Assembly: GCA_943737045.1 (NCBI GenBank) | Contig: CALSFV010000018.1 | Span: 62,001-126,000 of the forward strand | DNA: 64,000 nucleotides | Origin: Parapristionchus giblindavisi | Taxonomy: Eukaryota > Nematoda > Chromadorea > Rhabditida > Diplogasteridae | Reading direction: 5' to 3' | Shown here: positions 46,340-58,567 of the stretch, piece by piece | Numbering within the stretch: position 1 is the stretch's first letter | How the letters are laid out: each line of letters opens with the position of its first letter | Position numbers and translations under genes: made by a program | Notes under the pieces: generated by a model | Seen by the model: only the letters and a program-made list of their open reading frames with translations | Databases searched by the model: none | Told to the model about the DNA's origin: nothing

Positions 46340-47936
46340 GATTGGATAGTTGCTCCTGTAAATAGCTATGAATATTCATGGAAACAACGAATAAACTAAC
46401 AATAGAGGACTGACAATGAGAACGGATGATGTTACAACAAGAGGGAAATCGGCAAATCTCAACCTAGGTGTAAAGAGCATACTTTTTCCGATAATATTAT
46501 GTCTCATCTAGGTCATAGTTCGGCTTTGTTTTCATACCAAGCATTACTTTTATCGAAGTAATATGACAGGCTTCTAACCTAGATGAATACGGCAATCATT
46601 CAAACATTTCGCAATAGGCAAAAGCAATAAAAGAGCTCTTAAGTACTTTACAAGTTAAACATCGCAGGAGGATTCAAAGCATTTACATGAAAACGATAAC
46701 ACCGTATATTCGAGAGCAAAAATAAACGTATATGGATGAAGTTACACAAGTCCAAAAATATTTTAGAGCGACATGAAAACATTCGATTGGTAAACTACAG
46801 TAATCGGGGGAAAGTGCGCGAAATTTAAGTGAGATTTTTCAGTACAATTGGGTTGTTGAATAGAGCATACGTGTGATTTTTTTCGTAAGAGAACGTGTAT
46901 TTTAAATTTTATACTTTATTAGAATGAATTTTCGCTATTGTACGTTAAAGATACTATCGCCGGAGTTCTCCGCTTGAGGTGAAACAAAAGACCAAAGACT
47001 AAAGATCAAAAGAGAAGTTTATTCAGGTGCACTCTCACTCAAAAATACAAGAAAATATACACAAGAACAATAATCAAACAACCTAACTCTACAAAGACAT
47101 GAGTCCCAGACTAAAAATAATACAACGAAAGACACGACATCAATATACAATTATGGAAATGAACTAATGACAATTGACAATGCAAATTAAATATGATAAT
47201 CCTAATCCTAGACAATGAAATGCAAATACGATATAATTATAATAATGAGACATGAAAGCACATAATACATCAAAAAGATCAAAGATCAATAGGGAGGCTG
47301 TAGGTCTGAGTATCCCACCCTAACATCGTGCGTAAAGAGACGACAATAATATTTTATTTCCATTCGATGAATCTGAACAAATTAAGATAAATTCATTTAT
47401 TTATTGCATTTTATGTAATTCGTATATTGCAGTGAAAACGAATATTTAATCGTATCTGTAACGGAAGATTGTCAACGCGCATTTCAAGGCAGTGCTATTT
47501 GTTTAAAGAAAAGCAAAATTTGGATAGCTCTCAAAGCAAGAAAAATTGCTTCTCGAAGTTTCGAGAAAATAAGTAATGTGCTTTGAGGTGTAAGTGGCAT
47601 GCCGTTAGGGTCGAATTAGACTACAAAAAAAACTCGTGAGATTGTAAAATTGATCAAAGTTAAAACTACGATAATTGATCAATGATCAAACTACAACAAA
47701 TAAGCTATACATGAATGAATCAGTGCATAGGTTGAGCTGACATAAGCTTGGAGAGTAGATCGTTTTCAAGTGAATATTGTACATCTTGTTGCCCACGACT
47801 GAAAAGATCAAAGATCAAGCTATAAATAGCAAACTACAGAGACCAAAGATCAATGAATGAACATCTTCTCTCCAGAGATATGTTAAGAGGGAAAGATCAG
47901 AGATCAGAGATCAAAGATCAAAGATGTGAAATAGAA
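46340..47936. other. Intergenic region; no gene recognised
   Basis: AT-rich with many GATCAAAGATCAAA-type words (46980-47050, 47800-47930). Presumed 5' flank of the AT-hook-like gene. Confidence 0.5.
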
Positions 47937-49303
47937 CACACTATCTGAGAGAATTCATCAACCGATTTTTTTCTTGGTATTGACGAAAAATGAATTTTCC
48001 GGTTTTATGTATGATAATTATAGGCTCCATGAGTGAAGTACATTGGTACTTGGAAATATCTTCCAATTGAAAATTCGCACCAGGGGGCGCGTTTGGTGTA
48101 GTTTGGCGACTTTTCCTAATAAGTTTATTTTGAATCCAATCGATTCGGTAGTGGGCGTAATCGACTTCTTGGCCAATTCTAAGAAACTATTGCCGAGGAG
48201 AGTTTTTCGAGCAAAGGACAACGAACGTTGGAATTGGAAAAATAATTACATTAAATTAATTCTCACTATTTTCCCATGGCGAACTACAATTTTTTATTTG
48301 CTTAATAGCTTCTTCATGTCATTACACATCTTCAATTTAAAAAGTATAATTTTTAAAAAATTACAAGTTTGTGTACGAATCAATTTTGTTCGCTGTATTC
48401 AATTGTGGTGAGGATTGGCGAGGTTTCCTAAAAAGTTTATTTCGAAACCAATCGATTCGGGAGTAGGCGCATTCGAATCCATGTCTAATTCTAAGAAACT
48501 ATTGCTAAGGAGAGTTTTTCGATCAAAGGTCAACGAACGATGATATTGGGAATTTTCGAAAAAAATGTTTACATTAAATTTATTCTCACTATTTTCCATG
48601 GCGAATGTAAACATTTTATTGCTCAATCGCTTCTACATTGAGAGAATTATGGAAAATAGTGAGAATTAATTTAATGTAAACATTTTTTTCGAAAATTCCC
48701 AATATCAGCGTTCGTTGACCTTTGATCGAAAAACTCTCCCTAGCAATAGTTTCTTAGAATTAGACATGGATTCGAATGTGCCTACTCCCCAATCGATTGG
48801 TTTCGAAATAAACTTTTTAGGAAACCTCGCCAATCCTCACCACAATTGAATACAGCGAACAAAATTGATTCGTTCATAAACTTGTAATTTTTTAAAAATT
48901 ATACTTTTTAAATTGAAGATGTGTAATGACATGTAGAAGCTATCAAGGAAATAAAAAATTGTAGTTCGCCATGGGAAAATAGTGAGAATTAATTTAATGT
49001 AATTATTTTTCCAATTCCAACGTTCGTTGACCTTTGCTCGAAAAACTCTCCTCGGCAATAGCTTCTTAGAATTGACCAAGGAGTCGATTTCGCCCACTCC
49101 CGGATCGATTGGATTCGAAATAAACTTATTAGGAAAAGTCGCCAAACTACACCAAACGCACCCCCTGATGCGAATTTTCAATTGGAAGATATTTCCAAGT
49201 ACCAATGTACTTCACTCATGGAGCCTGTAATTATCATACATAAAACCGGAAAATTCATTTTTCGTCAATACCACACATATGTGGATTTTCTCAGATAGCG
49301 TGA
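47937..49303. mobile_element. 1.37 kb foldback element
   Basis: About 47937-48599 is nearly the reverse complement of about 48651-49303. Each arm contains two related units of about 200 bases (around CCAATCGATTCGG). Outer ends CTATCTGAGA are inverted. The right end overlaps the last exon of the SLC26-like gene. No transposase. Confidence 0.85.
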
Positions 49304-50499
49304 TATAGAAAAATGAAACGAACGCTTCCTGTCTCAATCTTGCAATAGCCACAGCATCTCTAATTGTTGGATAGAAATTGTCCTTATTTTTTAAACACCC
49401 TGAGGACACATTTTACTCTCCCCTCTGGTAACATCCTCTAATTGACAAAGCAAGCGAGGGAGCAATGCCAGAGCGGAGAGTTTCAAATTAACTTGGGATG
49501 TCGCATTAAATATCACAATATGTCAGATGCAATACCTTTAGCTGTTGCAAAGTACACGTGCACACCACGATTGTGCATTTCCACATAGACCTGTAGAATA
49601 GTCGGCTACAGTATGACACATACACACCACTGATACAGTACTCAAAAGCCACAGTATACCTCTTTCAGCGCTGATACTCCCATATAATCTGCGAATGTGA
49701 GCCCAGAACAATCGATAATAAAATGTCGTGAGAGTCCCTCGCCTTCGTCCAATTCCTGATTATCGATTGATTTAAATTTCCAAAATATTGATTAGTTCAA
49801 ACCTCTTTCTTAGATTCTCCATCGGCTTCTATGAGAATCTTCGTCCTTTCAACACGGAATATATAATATTCATGTGATCGCTCCCATTGAGAAGGGGTCC
49901 TTCATTTTAATTATTTAATTATTTTTTTAAACATTTTAAATCATTTAAAAAAATAAAAAAAGCCTTATCAATACATTTCTTGAATCGATCGGCATTTGTG
50001 AAAAGGAGAATACATTTCTTGAATCGATCGGCATTTGTGAAAAGGAGAGGAGAATCGAAACGGAAGATGCAGATTGCTTTAATTCATCATTTATAAACCA
50101 ATCAATAGTTGGTTTCTAACAAACTTTATGAAATTCGAACATGAAAATATGTTATACATTTAAAAAATATTATAATACATTATGTTAGAATATATTGACA
50201 AGCTAAAGTTGTAAGTTAAAAATATGGGAATGAGTGGCTCATACATGGAAGTGAATACATCTTCGTATCTCGATGAATCTTTGAAGTCAAATGTACCATG
50301 AACGTTTCCGAGTAAGTGTCAACGTGGCTTAAATGCATTAAAGAAGTTGAACAATGACAAAATCGATAAATGAATGAAAATCGATAAATAACCATTGTTC
50401 TCGAGCTATCTTTATTAAGAGGGCATAGCAGATGGCTATAGCTAATTCCGGAGTGACATCGATGAATACCGTACCAGCGAATGATATTACCCAGATACT
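49212..50499 (-). pseudogene. SLC26/SulP anion transporter, C-terminal part
   Basis: Exons on the minus strand: 50499-50393 (last membrane segment, SIWVISFAGTVFIDVTPELA), about 50335-50238 (HLLGNVHGTFDFKDSSRYED), about 49880-49803 (YYIFRVERTKILIEADGES), 49755-49660 (STAS core HFIIDCSGLTFADYMGVSAL), 49590-49536 (VYVEMHNRGVHVYFATAK) and 49399-49212 (NFYPTIRDAVAIARL). The last four STAS exons join in phase. The link between the first two needs a TGA or frame change, the segment between MYE and YYIF is missing, and no exons for the other ten or so membrane helices are found upstream. The final residues (about LSEKIHICVVLTKNEFSG and on) are encoded by the foldback element. Likely a decayed or partial gene copy. 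Confidence 0.7.
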
Positions 50500-50844
50500 C
50501 TGAGAAGATATTATTGATTGATATCAGAGTGGATAAGATAAATAATTTGATCGCTAATAGTAGTCAATCAATCAATCAATGTATCATTTCAAGGGGGTTG
50601 AGAGGTGCGAGCGGAAAACTTCACCGGGAATATTCTACAAGTTAACACAAAATGGAAGTATTTCAAAATTAAATATTCAGTAACGAACGAAATCGATCTT
50701 GGATACACGCCACAGGGTCCGAAGCTCGGAAAACTTCTTGAATATTCCAGTGAGTGCAACGATGACGAGACACGAGGGAACAGGAGGAGAGATGAGACTA
50801 TAATAATAAAATATACATTAAAATCTCATATAAATCATTTTTCG

Positions 50845-51660
50845 AGAGCGCTGATAGTGCCGGAGAAGATAGCGTTTCCATTTTTGTCTAAGATCAATTT
50901 GAACGAAGATAGACGCCGTTGACTGTTGGAATCAAAAAAAATCGAAAATATCACACCGACTTAAATTATTGAGAATTTTCAGGAGAATCGAACTAACACA
51001 TTACAAAATCGAGTTTTGATCAACTTCTGTGGCGGGAAGCTGACGTTTGCACCACATATATTATTCAACTTCCATTGTGCTTCCACTACGAAGAACACTC
51101 GTAAGCGGAGAAGAAACTAGTCGGAGGAGGATTCGGAGATGGAAGATGACGTCTTTGAGGGCGAGGATGAGGAAGAAGATGAATTTAATGAGATAATTAC
51201 TAATAAGCAGGATGAGGAGGATTTTCTTCGGGAGGCTATCGATGCCGGAATAGACTCAATTTTTGAAGTAGATTGTTGCTTGTTCATATTTCATTGTTTG
51301 CATATTAATTCCTTCTTAGAATAAGGTTTTAGTCATGATTTTCATTTATTTCTTCGCTTTTTTCGAGTTCAATGCACAGAAATGCACTGAAATATCATTG
51401 ATCAGCGAGAACGAGTGGGTAGATCAAAATTATCCTTCTATCTCTCGAGCGAGAAATCGGCTAAGTCCGAGATTTCGGACTCGTTTTTTTTGGAAAATTT
51501 GTGATATTTTCGCTACTCCCATTCCAAAGCGAGTTATTGCGAGTGAAAGTCACGACTTTTTCACAGATTCCGACAGTCAACGGCGTCTATCTTCGTTCAA
51601 ATTGATCTTAGACAAAAAAAATCGAAACGCTATCTTCTCCGGCACTGTCAGGGCTATCCA
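50845..51660. mobile_element. Foldback element with acidic open frame in its loop
   Basis: About 50845-50930 (GTGCCGGAGAAGATAGCGTT through GCCGTTGACTGT) is inverted at about 51560-51655. The loop holds a plus-strand acidic frame at 51139-51324. Confidence 0.75.
51115..51324 (+). CDS. Acidic open frame in the foldback loop, unassigned
   Basis: After a basic TRKRRR and a TAG, the frame reads SEEDSEMEDDVFEGEDEEED, then DEEDFLREAIDAGIDSIFE and stops. Composition resembles the acidic segments at 35587 and 41898. No domain; may be a fragment. Confidence 0.25.
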
Positions 51661-52295
51661 AAAATAGTCAATATATTATAATAGGGGTTATATTTTGTTC
51701 GGCCACCCCACGATTTTGTCTCGATCCTTACGCGACACGCGTGATATGAATCTAACTGTATTTATTGTGAAATAATCTCATGTGATATCTGACATTTCAA
51801 GAAAGATTGAACGATTAAAAAACGTTTCTTAAAAATGATTCTTCCTTCATTACATCTAGATGAATGTTCTTTGTATAATAGTGAAATCCCTTCTTTATAC
51901 TAAAACATCATGCATTTTATTTCATTCCAGAATGAACTTTTCAATGATAATATCCTGATGTATTCCTATTGTGCGGATGTACTTGTCAAGTCCTTTTTAT
52001 TAAAATCAATTTCAAAAATATGCCTATGGATCAATATTCCATTATACAAGATTAGGATAGGAACATTCAGATATCATTCCTGAAAATGACGAAGAATTTC
52101 CCGTGAAAAGAGCGAATTATAAGAGTTGATGAATAAATATATTGAAAATTGCAAACCGGGTCCATCGCCAATATAATAGCACACTCCAAAGCACCTTCCT
52201 TAACATGCAAAAAAACAAGAAAATTCAAGTGTACTCTTTTATTCACTTTTACGAAAATAAGAGAAAATTAAAGTTTGATTTGAAGTATTGAGTTA
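51661..52295. other. No gene recognised
   Basis: AT-rich DNA without exon-like frames on either strand. Upstream membrane exons of the SLC26-like gene were sought here and not found. Confidence 0.5.
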
Positions 52296-53223
52296 TCAGA
52301 CATAGTTGAACTTGAAACGACGTATGGACTGCTTATTCTTCTCGTGATAAACCACAATGTCTTCGCATACACCACGAATCTTCAAAATATTTTAATAGGC
52401 CAAAATATATTTTTGAAAGTGAGAAACCTTGTCGAGTAGGATTGATTTCCTTCGATCCTTTTCTTCATCTTTCAGACCAGGAGAAGACATCAACTAAATC
52501 AAGAAATCTTCTAGGGTAGATATAAATTGTGTTCAACAGTTTTTACTTGAAGAAAGCTTGCAAGTAGGCTAAGTTAAACACAAGTTCACTTGAAGCTCAC
52601 TTTAAGAGCACTTTCGGTATACTTGCCTTTTTTATTTACAAATCTATTTCAAAGGAAAATAGAAGTGTTCTGTTAGGGATACTCCCTATCTCCATATACC
52701 CCAGGCTAACCGCCTTCCCTATACCCCTTTCTCCCTTTTCGGCCCCTAAACCCCTTTCCTTTTTATTAGAATGATTTCTGCACCATATTGTACTTTCTTT
52801 GTTTTATAATTAGGTTACCCTGATGTTGTCCTTCTTATCATTTTAATTTAATTAGTATTGCATATTTTTATGAGGCATATGAGGCTTTCTTTTGGTCTTC
52901 CCTGTGCCTCTCTCGTCTCTCTCTTCCGGCCCTCGTAAGTCTCTCCGCCGAATATTGTTTAATTGTGGTGGAATTTGGAGATAAAGCTTAGATTGTGATC
53001 TTGAGTCTTGGTGCGTTAACCACAAGTTTAAGAACACGGCCATTGTATAACCTTACAGTTCATATGTAATAGTTTTGAAATAGCGAAGACAGAACTTCAT
53101 CGACAATAAATATAAAGCTTTTTCCCATATAATCGGCATAGTGTTTACCTTGAGCATCATTTTACCCGGAGCAAGGAAGAAGAATCCACAGTGAGGGAAT
53201 AGATGATCGGCCATTTCATGCAT
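52296..53223 (-). CDS. Small 74-residue protein, unassigned
   Basis: Three phase-0 exons: 53223-53149, 52493-52428, 52379-52296. The start MHEMADHLFPHCGFFFLAPG follows AAACAG directly, which could be a trans-splice acceptor. Then SSPGLKDEEKDRRKSILLDK and IRGVCEDIVVYHEKNKQSIR, ending FKFNYV. The second intron is a typical 48 bases. An alternative start at the ATG at 52490 would give 48 residues. It starts 97 bases after the receptor stop on the same strand, so the two could share a transcript, or the first exon could be a 3' extension of another gene. The charged C-terminal half is likely helical. Family not recognised. Confidence 0.5.
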
Positions 53224-53319
53224 CTGTTTTATCTCAGTTCTTTTATCACACTAACTTTGTTATTTCTCGCGAATAAATTAGCATGCACGAACCCTGAAAT
53301 AGAGGAATTATGCAACATT

Positions 53320-56300
53320 TCACAAATAGATAGTCACATTAGCACATTTTATGATGATTCCTCGTGCTGTAGCTCGATACGAATTAGTGAGAGCGATCAA
53401 TAATAAACCGAATGTCATCGAATAAATTGAAATAATTTGGAATGCCACGAGGGATAATACTGAAAAGATTTTTTTAACAACCATAGATGTTGCGAAACTA
53501 ATGTCACACATCATCTTGTTTAAATCTCTGATCTGGCTTACGTCTCACTTACTGAGAAAGTGGGATAAATTGACCAGTTCGGAAAGATTCAAATTCTGTT
53601 GTGATATTCCTTTTATCGGCTAACAACGATGTTGTTATAAGTGTTTGTCATAAAGTCCTATATAGCATAGCACTTACAGTCATTCTGAGCATTGAATATG
53701 AACTGGACAATAAATAGAACTAATGGAAGCAAGATATTGGCCGCCATTAAAGCTGACTGTAAACAATGATTTCTTATTTATTCTTTGTTATTTTATTTTT
53801 TAATATAAGTGGATCCACGCTATAACTGAGCTCCCACAATACAGATTAAAATTTCTTTTGTGGTAGGTATGAAAGCAACTGCGTTTGTTTACAAAAGGAC
53901 CTATGTTCCAACCTAATATTTTTTCAAAAAGATTTGGAAATCAATTCCAAACGGTGCGGATAATATCATTCCAAACACCATCTGATATACATTATCGAAT
54001 TTTTGAAACATAAAATTCGGTGGGTGTTAAACCTGGATAATCAGAGTTAAAGTCATTGTTTTATGATATTCTTTCGTTCTTAAACTCAACGATTTGTGCC
54101 ACGATAATACACGAAATATGTGTATGCATATCTGAAATAAATGGTTATATTTATAGTTAGAGATATTTTCAAGCCTCAATGCGAATTTTTATTTGAGGGA
54201 ACGAGAGATATATGTAAATGTAGCAGCGCATTAAAAAGATACACGAAAATTGAGGTAATAGGATGCATACGAAAAGTGATTACTTATGTAGTACAGTTTG
54301 AATATGTATGTGTACAAAAAAAGCGAACTAACCATAGCTAAAAACACGAGACTCGCTCCAAATGTGAAACAAGCTATTTCGAAGAATATTTTGAATCGAC
54401 TGGTATTATAACATACTATCACATTTAACTCCATACTCGAAAAGCCACTTATTCTCTGAAATCGATCAATCATTCATATTGGTTTAAAACAAATATGGTT
54501 ATTTCATATAGAGTCTCGTTCGAAATGAACAATGTGCTGACAAAAGTTATTTCTTTAAATCGACACCCAAGATAATTTGAATCTCTCGGCTCTGATAATG
54601 CTTTTTTAGACAAAGAAAGCTTGAGAGAGTGGCCCGAGCGCAGATTCAAATTAGCTCGGTTGAAACTTTAATATATTGATTTTAAAATGTGTACATTTGT
54701 AAGATAATTAAGCTGCATCGTCTCATCGTAACGCATAAACTGTAAGTATATTCATTATTTTTAGAGCTTTAAAGAAAGAAAAACCTGTAAAATTTTTAGC
54801 AAAAATGATTGTGACAAAGCAGATTTTCTCTCATATAGTGTTTTTTTTCAACTTCGACTATCGAAGGATCGATTACCGTAAGAAACAATTTTATTTGCTA
54901 TTTTTGAACCCTTCATCTTTTGAAACCTTCATCTATTACACGCTAATTTTCTTTTCTATCAAATCGTGTTGTCCGAAAATGGAATAATCCTGTGTGCTTT
55001 TTCTTGTTTTAATATATATTTTAATTGTTTATGAAAAATCTCTTTTCTCGTTTCTCCAATATGCGATATTTTTTCGTGCTACGTGGGAGATCTACCGTAC
55101 ATTGAAATAATATACGGAATTCTACACAGCTTTAACGGGTTGATATAGTAAGGTTGATCTCCCTTTAAATCTCTTACAAGGGAAGAATAAAAATTCGCAT
55201 TGAGAGTTTTGAGCGAGAGTATTTTTACTAGATAAGTGCAGGTAAAATATGGTTGAAACCCAGAAATCAGCAGTGTGTTCTCTCTTCTTGACGCACTGCC
55301 ATTACAACACGTCTTCACTACTCTTTCAGGGGCTTATTATTTCATCGCCTACACTGCTGTTCAAAATTTAAAAAAAATTTAAATTACATAAATTCTGAAA
55401 GTGCATGACAGCAGCTGATTTTCGTTTCAACTACAATTTACCTGTTCCTATCGAAGAAAAATATGCTCGCTCAAAATTCTCTTGCGACGTTTCACGTTTT
55501 CATTGTTAAATATTTCGAAATCAAAAGAAAGATTACAAAACAATGTTGGGAATTACATAAATGGCTAGTCCGTGGATGAGAAAATATAAATAATTGAATA
55601 GAGTTAGCCCTGTTATAAAACCATCCGACATCTTGAAACGCGAATTAGGTAATACTATGCACTGAAAACATTGATATATGATCTACTCTTATATACAATA
55701 TAGACCGGTCGATTGTTGTACATGAAAAAAATCTAATGCGCATGCAAACTTATAATTGCACATTATGCAATGTGTAATTCTTCAGCGCGCATTTGATTTA
55801 TTTTCTATGCGCATGATTATTCTTCGTTTATCAAAATCCTAATCATGAGTGTCAAGTACATATCGTACATCGAAAATTCATTGGATCATGAATCGCCAGA
55901 AGCACTCTGAGCCACTCTGGTGATTCAACGGCGATTATGGCCGAATGAGGCATTTTCGTGCTCTCTCTTTCTTTTCATTATTTTTCTTTCACTCTAATCT
56001 AGTTAGTCCGCGAGAATTGCATTTTTATTTTGTGTTTTTTCACAAAATCATCATTTTTATTTATTAATAAATCGTTCCGATGATATCACAGAACCGGAAC
56101 CGGGAAATCGGTAGCCCCCCAAAATGTTTTCATCGGAACGACTTATTAATAAATAAACATGATGATTTTGTGAATAACACAATATAAAAATGCGATTCTC
56201 GCGGACTAACTAGATTAGAGTGAAAGAAAAATAATGAAAAGAAAGAGAGAGCACGAAAATGCCTCATTCGGCCATAATCGCCGTTGAATCACCAGAGTGG

Positions 56301-57561
56301 CGCAGAGTGCTTCTGGCGATTCATGATCCAATGAATTTTCGATGTTCGATATTTAAGACTACTCATCTTGCAACAAAAATTCCATTCCTTCGAACAATTA
56401 ATTAAAAAGCCATTGGTGTACTGTAGTTGTTGAAATTTTATTTTACGTGCATCTTCCTTTTGTACATTGTTTCATGTGAATGCAAATTCGCAATTCAAAA
56501 GCTATACCCAAGCATTTTTCGACCAATGTGATTAGCCTTTTAATTACTTTTTGGTAGCAATGGAGTTTTATTTTAGGATGAGGTAGTGTCAAAAGTGCTT
56601 GATATCACTGACGCTCACGAGTAAGATTGTGAGAATCGAAACATATTCATACACTGAGGAAATAATTGATGCGCGCAAATGCATGTAGGTATTATACAGT
56701 CGACCGGGCTGCACTGTATAATACTTCAAATGCTAAAATTTAGCTCAATTTTACGAGGTGAAATAAAGAAACGATCAATAAACGTGACAATGTTTCAAAA
56801 AAAAGTATCAAATTACAATAAATCTTCAATGTAACTCACTTGGTGTCTGTATATGAAACAACTTATTAGTGGTGGAGCATTCAGTGCTACTCCACAAACA
56901 AATATAGTCTGAAATATTTGTGTGCAAAGGAATATCTAAGGAATACATCGACTCCCGATTAACACTCTCTCGTAGGACAAAGAAGTTAGAGTCCAGAGAG
57001 AAGAGTCATGTGGTGTCCCTTTAAGGGTATTCCATATTTCGATAAATAGACTGACAAAAGAGATATGTGTATCCATTCCCGATAGTCGTTCAATAAGTCC
57101 AGCTCCATATATACAAGAAAGAGGGGCGATTGTTAATGGTTGAAATAAGACACACAGATATGTGGTAGTCATTGCTCCTATTACCTATTCATAAATATTA
57201 TATTCATAGATTTAGCAAATAATACATCTTCTGATGCACAAGAAAGAACATTTGAATGATAATAACCAAAAGATAAGGGATTGGCAAATAAATACATTTT
57301 CCAAATAATTTTAAGTACTAATAATTTTACCACAATATATAAAATACTGATCCTATAAAAAATCAAATCTACAGTAATCAAATCACTGACCATAACCGTA
57401 AGGAGGTGTTTCCTATATCCGATTGATGTGAGAGGTGTATGACGATATATAAGATATATCACAAAACAATCAATAATAAGTGAAATCAATGATATGATGT
57501 AGTTCGTTATTGAATACCACACGACTACATCGGAATTGTGTTTCGTAACAGTGTCGGACAT
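53320..57561 (-). CDS. Seven-transmembrane chemoreceptor-type GPCR (Srh/Sri-like)
   Basis: Nine exons, all in phase, 334 residues: 57561-57391, 57184-57056, 56908-56840, 55631-55542, 54455-54333, 54131-54033, 53756-53678, 53619-53553, 53497-53320. Seven hydrophobic segments can be seen, from NYIISLISLIIDCFVIYLIY (helix 1, followed by RHTPLTSIGYRKHLL) to VLSLVAFQIISIYSMTFGLL. Helix 3 ends FIYRHQ, the DRY-like site of these families; the third cytoplasmic loop has SLRTKEYHKTMTL; an NSYRA motif follows helix 7. Length and layout match nematode serpentine receptors that sense chemicals at the cilia of sensory neurons. Two introns exceed 1 kb and carry repeat elements. Srh against Sri cannot be settled by eye. 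No damage is visible. Confidence 0.85.
55375..55500. repeat. Single arm of the CTGAAAGTGCATGNCAGCAG element
   Basis: TCTGAAAGTGCATGACAGCA, then TTACCTGTTCCTATCGA match one arm of the element at 23268-23650. Located in a receptor intron. Confidence 0.7.
55862..56350. repeat. Palindromic foldback element in a receptor intron
   Basis: About 55862-56080 is nearly perfectly inverted at 56130-56350 (for example GGATCATGAATCGCCAGAAG against CTTCTGGCGATTCATGATCC). The loop is about 45 bases. Relative of 18285-18757. Confidence 0.9.
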
Positions 57562-57610
57562 TTATCAGACAGATAGGAAACTAGTAATAAACGTAGTCAG
57601 GTGGTTTAGT

Positions 57611-57830
57611 TTATGCGAGTTTTCTCGTAAAATGATTCAGTACATATCGAACCCTTCCATTATGAATCAATGGAAGTCTTGTGACTAGATTAATATCATG
57701 TTTTCTATTCATTAAATACATGTCTGATAAAGGTAGGAAAATAACGAAATGGCAACATGCTAAAACATTTCCGTCATCGCCTATAAATTCTAGCTTGGCC
57801 ACACTAATTATAGTACGCGTTACCGAATTC
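57611..57830 (-). CDS. Open frame upstream of the receptor, unassigned
   Basis: The minus-strand frame runs from about 57830 to TAA at 57611 and reads ISVAKLEFIGDDGNVLACCH and INLVTRLPLIHNGRVRYVLN. There is no ATG at the start and no clear acceptor. It may be the last exon of another gene, or chance. It ends 50 bases before the receptor ATG. Confidence 0.25.
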
Positions 57831-58567
57831 TTCTTTCATATTTCTTCTTGATATATTGAGTTACTCCCATTTGAATTTCGCTTCACAATTCTGCAATCCC
57901 CATTGAAACACATAACCAAAATTGAAAATCTTTCACCCGTATGCTGTACCAGGGCTGTGCATTTTTTCGCTATTTTTCGAAAAAAATCTGAAAAAATCGA
58001 AATGTCGTAAAAAATATTTTTCGAAGAAATTGGAAAAAAAATCGAAAGTCGTAAAAAAACACAAAATACATATCAAGAAAATGTATGAAATTTTTTAAAA
58101 TCATATTTTGGTAACAAAAATTACAATTTCACTTGGTTTTTGAACGGATTAGAAATCAGGGAGGTTTAGAAATCAATTAGAAAGCTCCGGTACTATAAGT
58201 AGGTACAACCTCTTTTCATCCTTCATCCTCTTTCAAATCCATATTCTTCATCGCGTTTACCGGTCTAATCTTCGTTTTATTGTTAGATAGAAGACTCGTT
58301 TCAGATTTTCCTCTATTAGTATTGATTATGACGCGATCCACTATTATGAATTCATCCATCTAAGTTCTTTAGACAAACACGTGATCTTTTGGCAAATATC
58401 ATGAATTCACTAGAAACACAGCGAGATATAATAGTTTCTCAGTCGGAGTCTGTCGATGGATGAGTAAGTTGCCTCATGAGGTACCTTCAGTTGCCTTCAG
58501 AAACACAAGAGACTGCTCACATTCTTCATTCTTTCACATAATCAATTTTTAAGAGGCATGTTCCGTA
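57831..58567. other. No gene recognised
   Basis: AT-rich DNA with A/T-rich simple stretches (TCGAAAAAAAT words at 57960-58060). No exon-like frame. Confidence 0.5.

Noticed and set aside
48043..49205. 122-codon frames in opposite strands (48043-48411 and 49205-48837)
   Set aside because: Mirror images in the foldback arms at 47937-49303; start and end fall at repeat positions, with no domain.
53935..54010. Possible extra receptor exon (FQKFDNVYQMVFGMILSAPF)
   Set aside because: The flanking exons join in phase without it (IIQ|SALMAAN) and inclusion would end at a stop.
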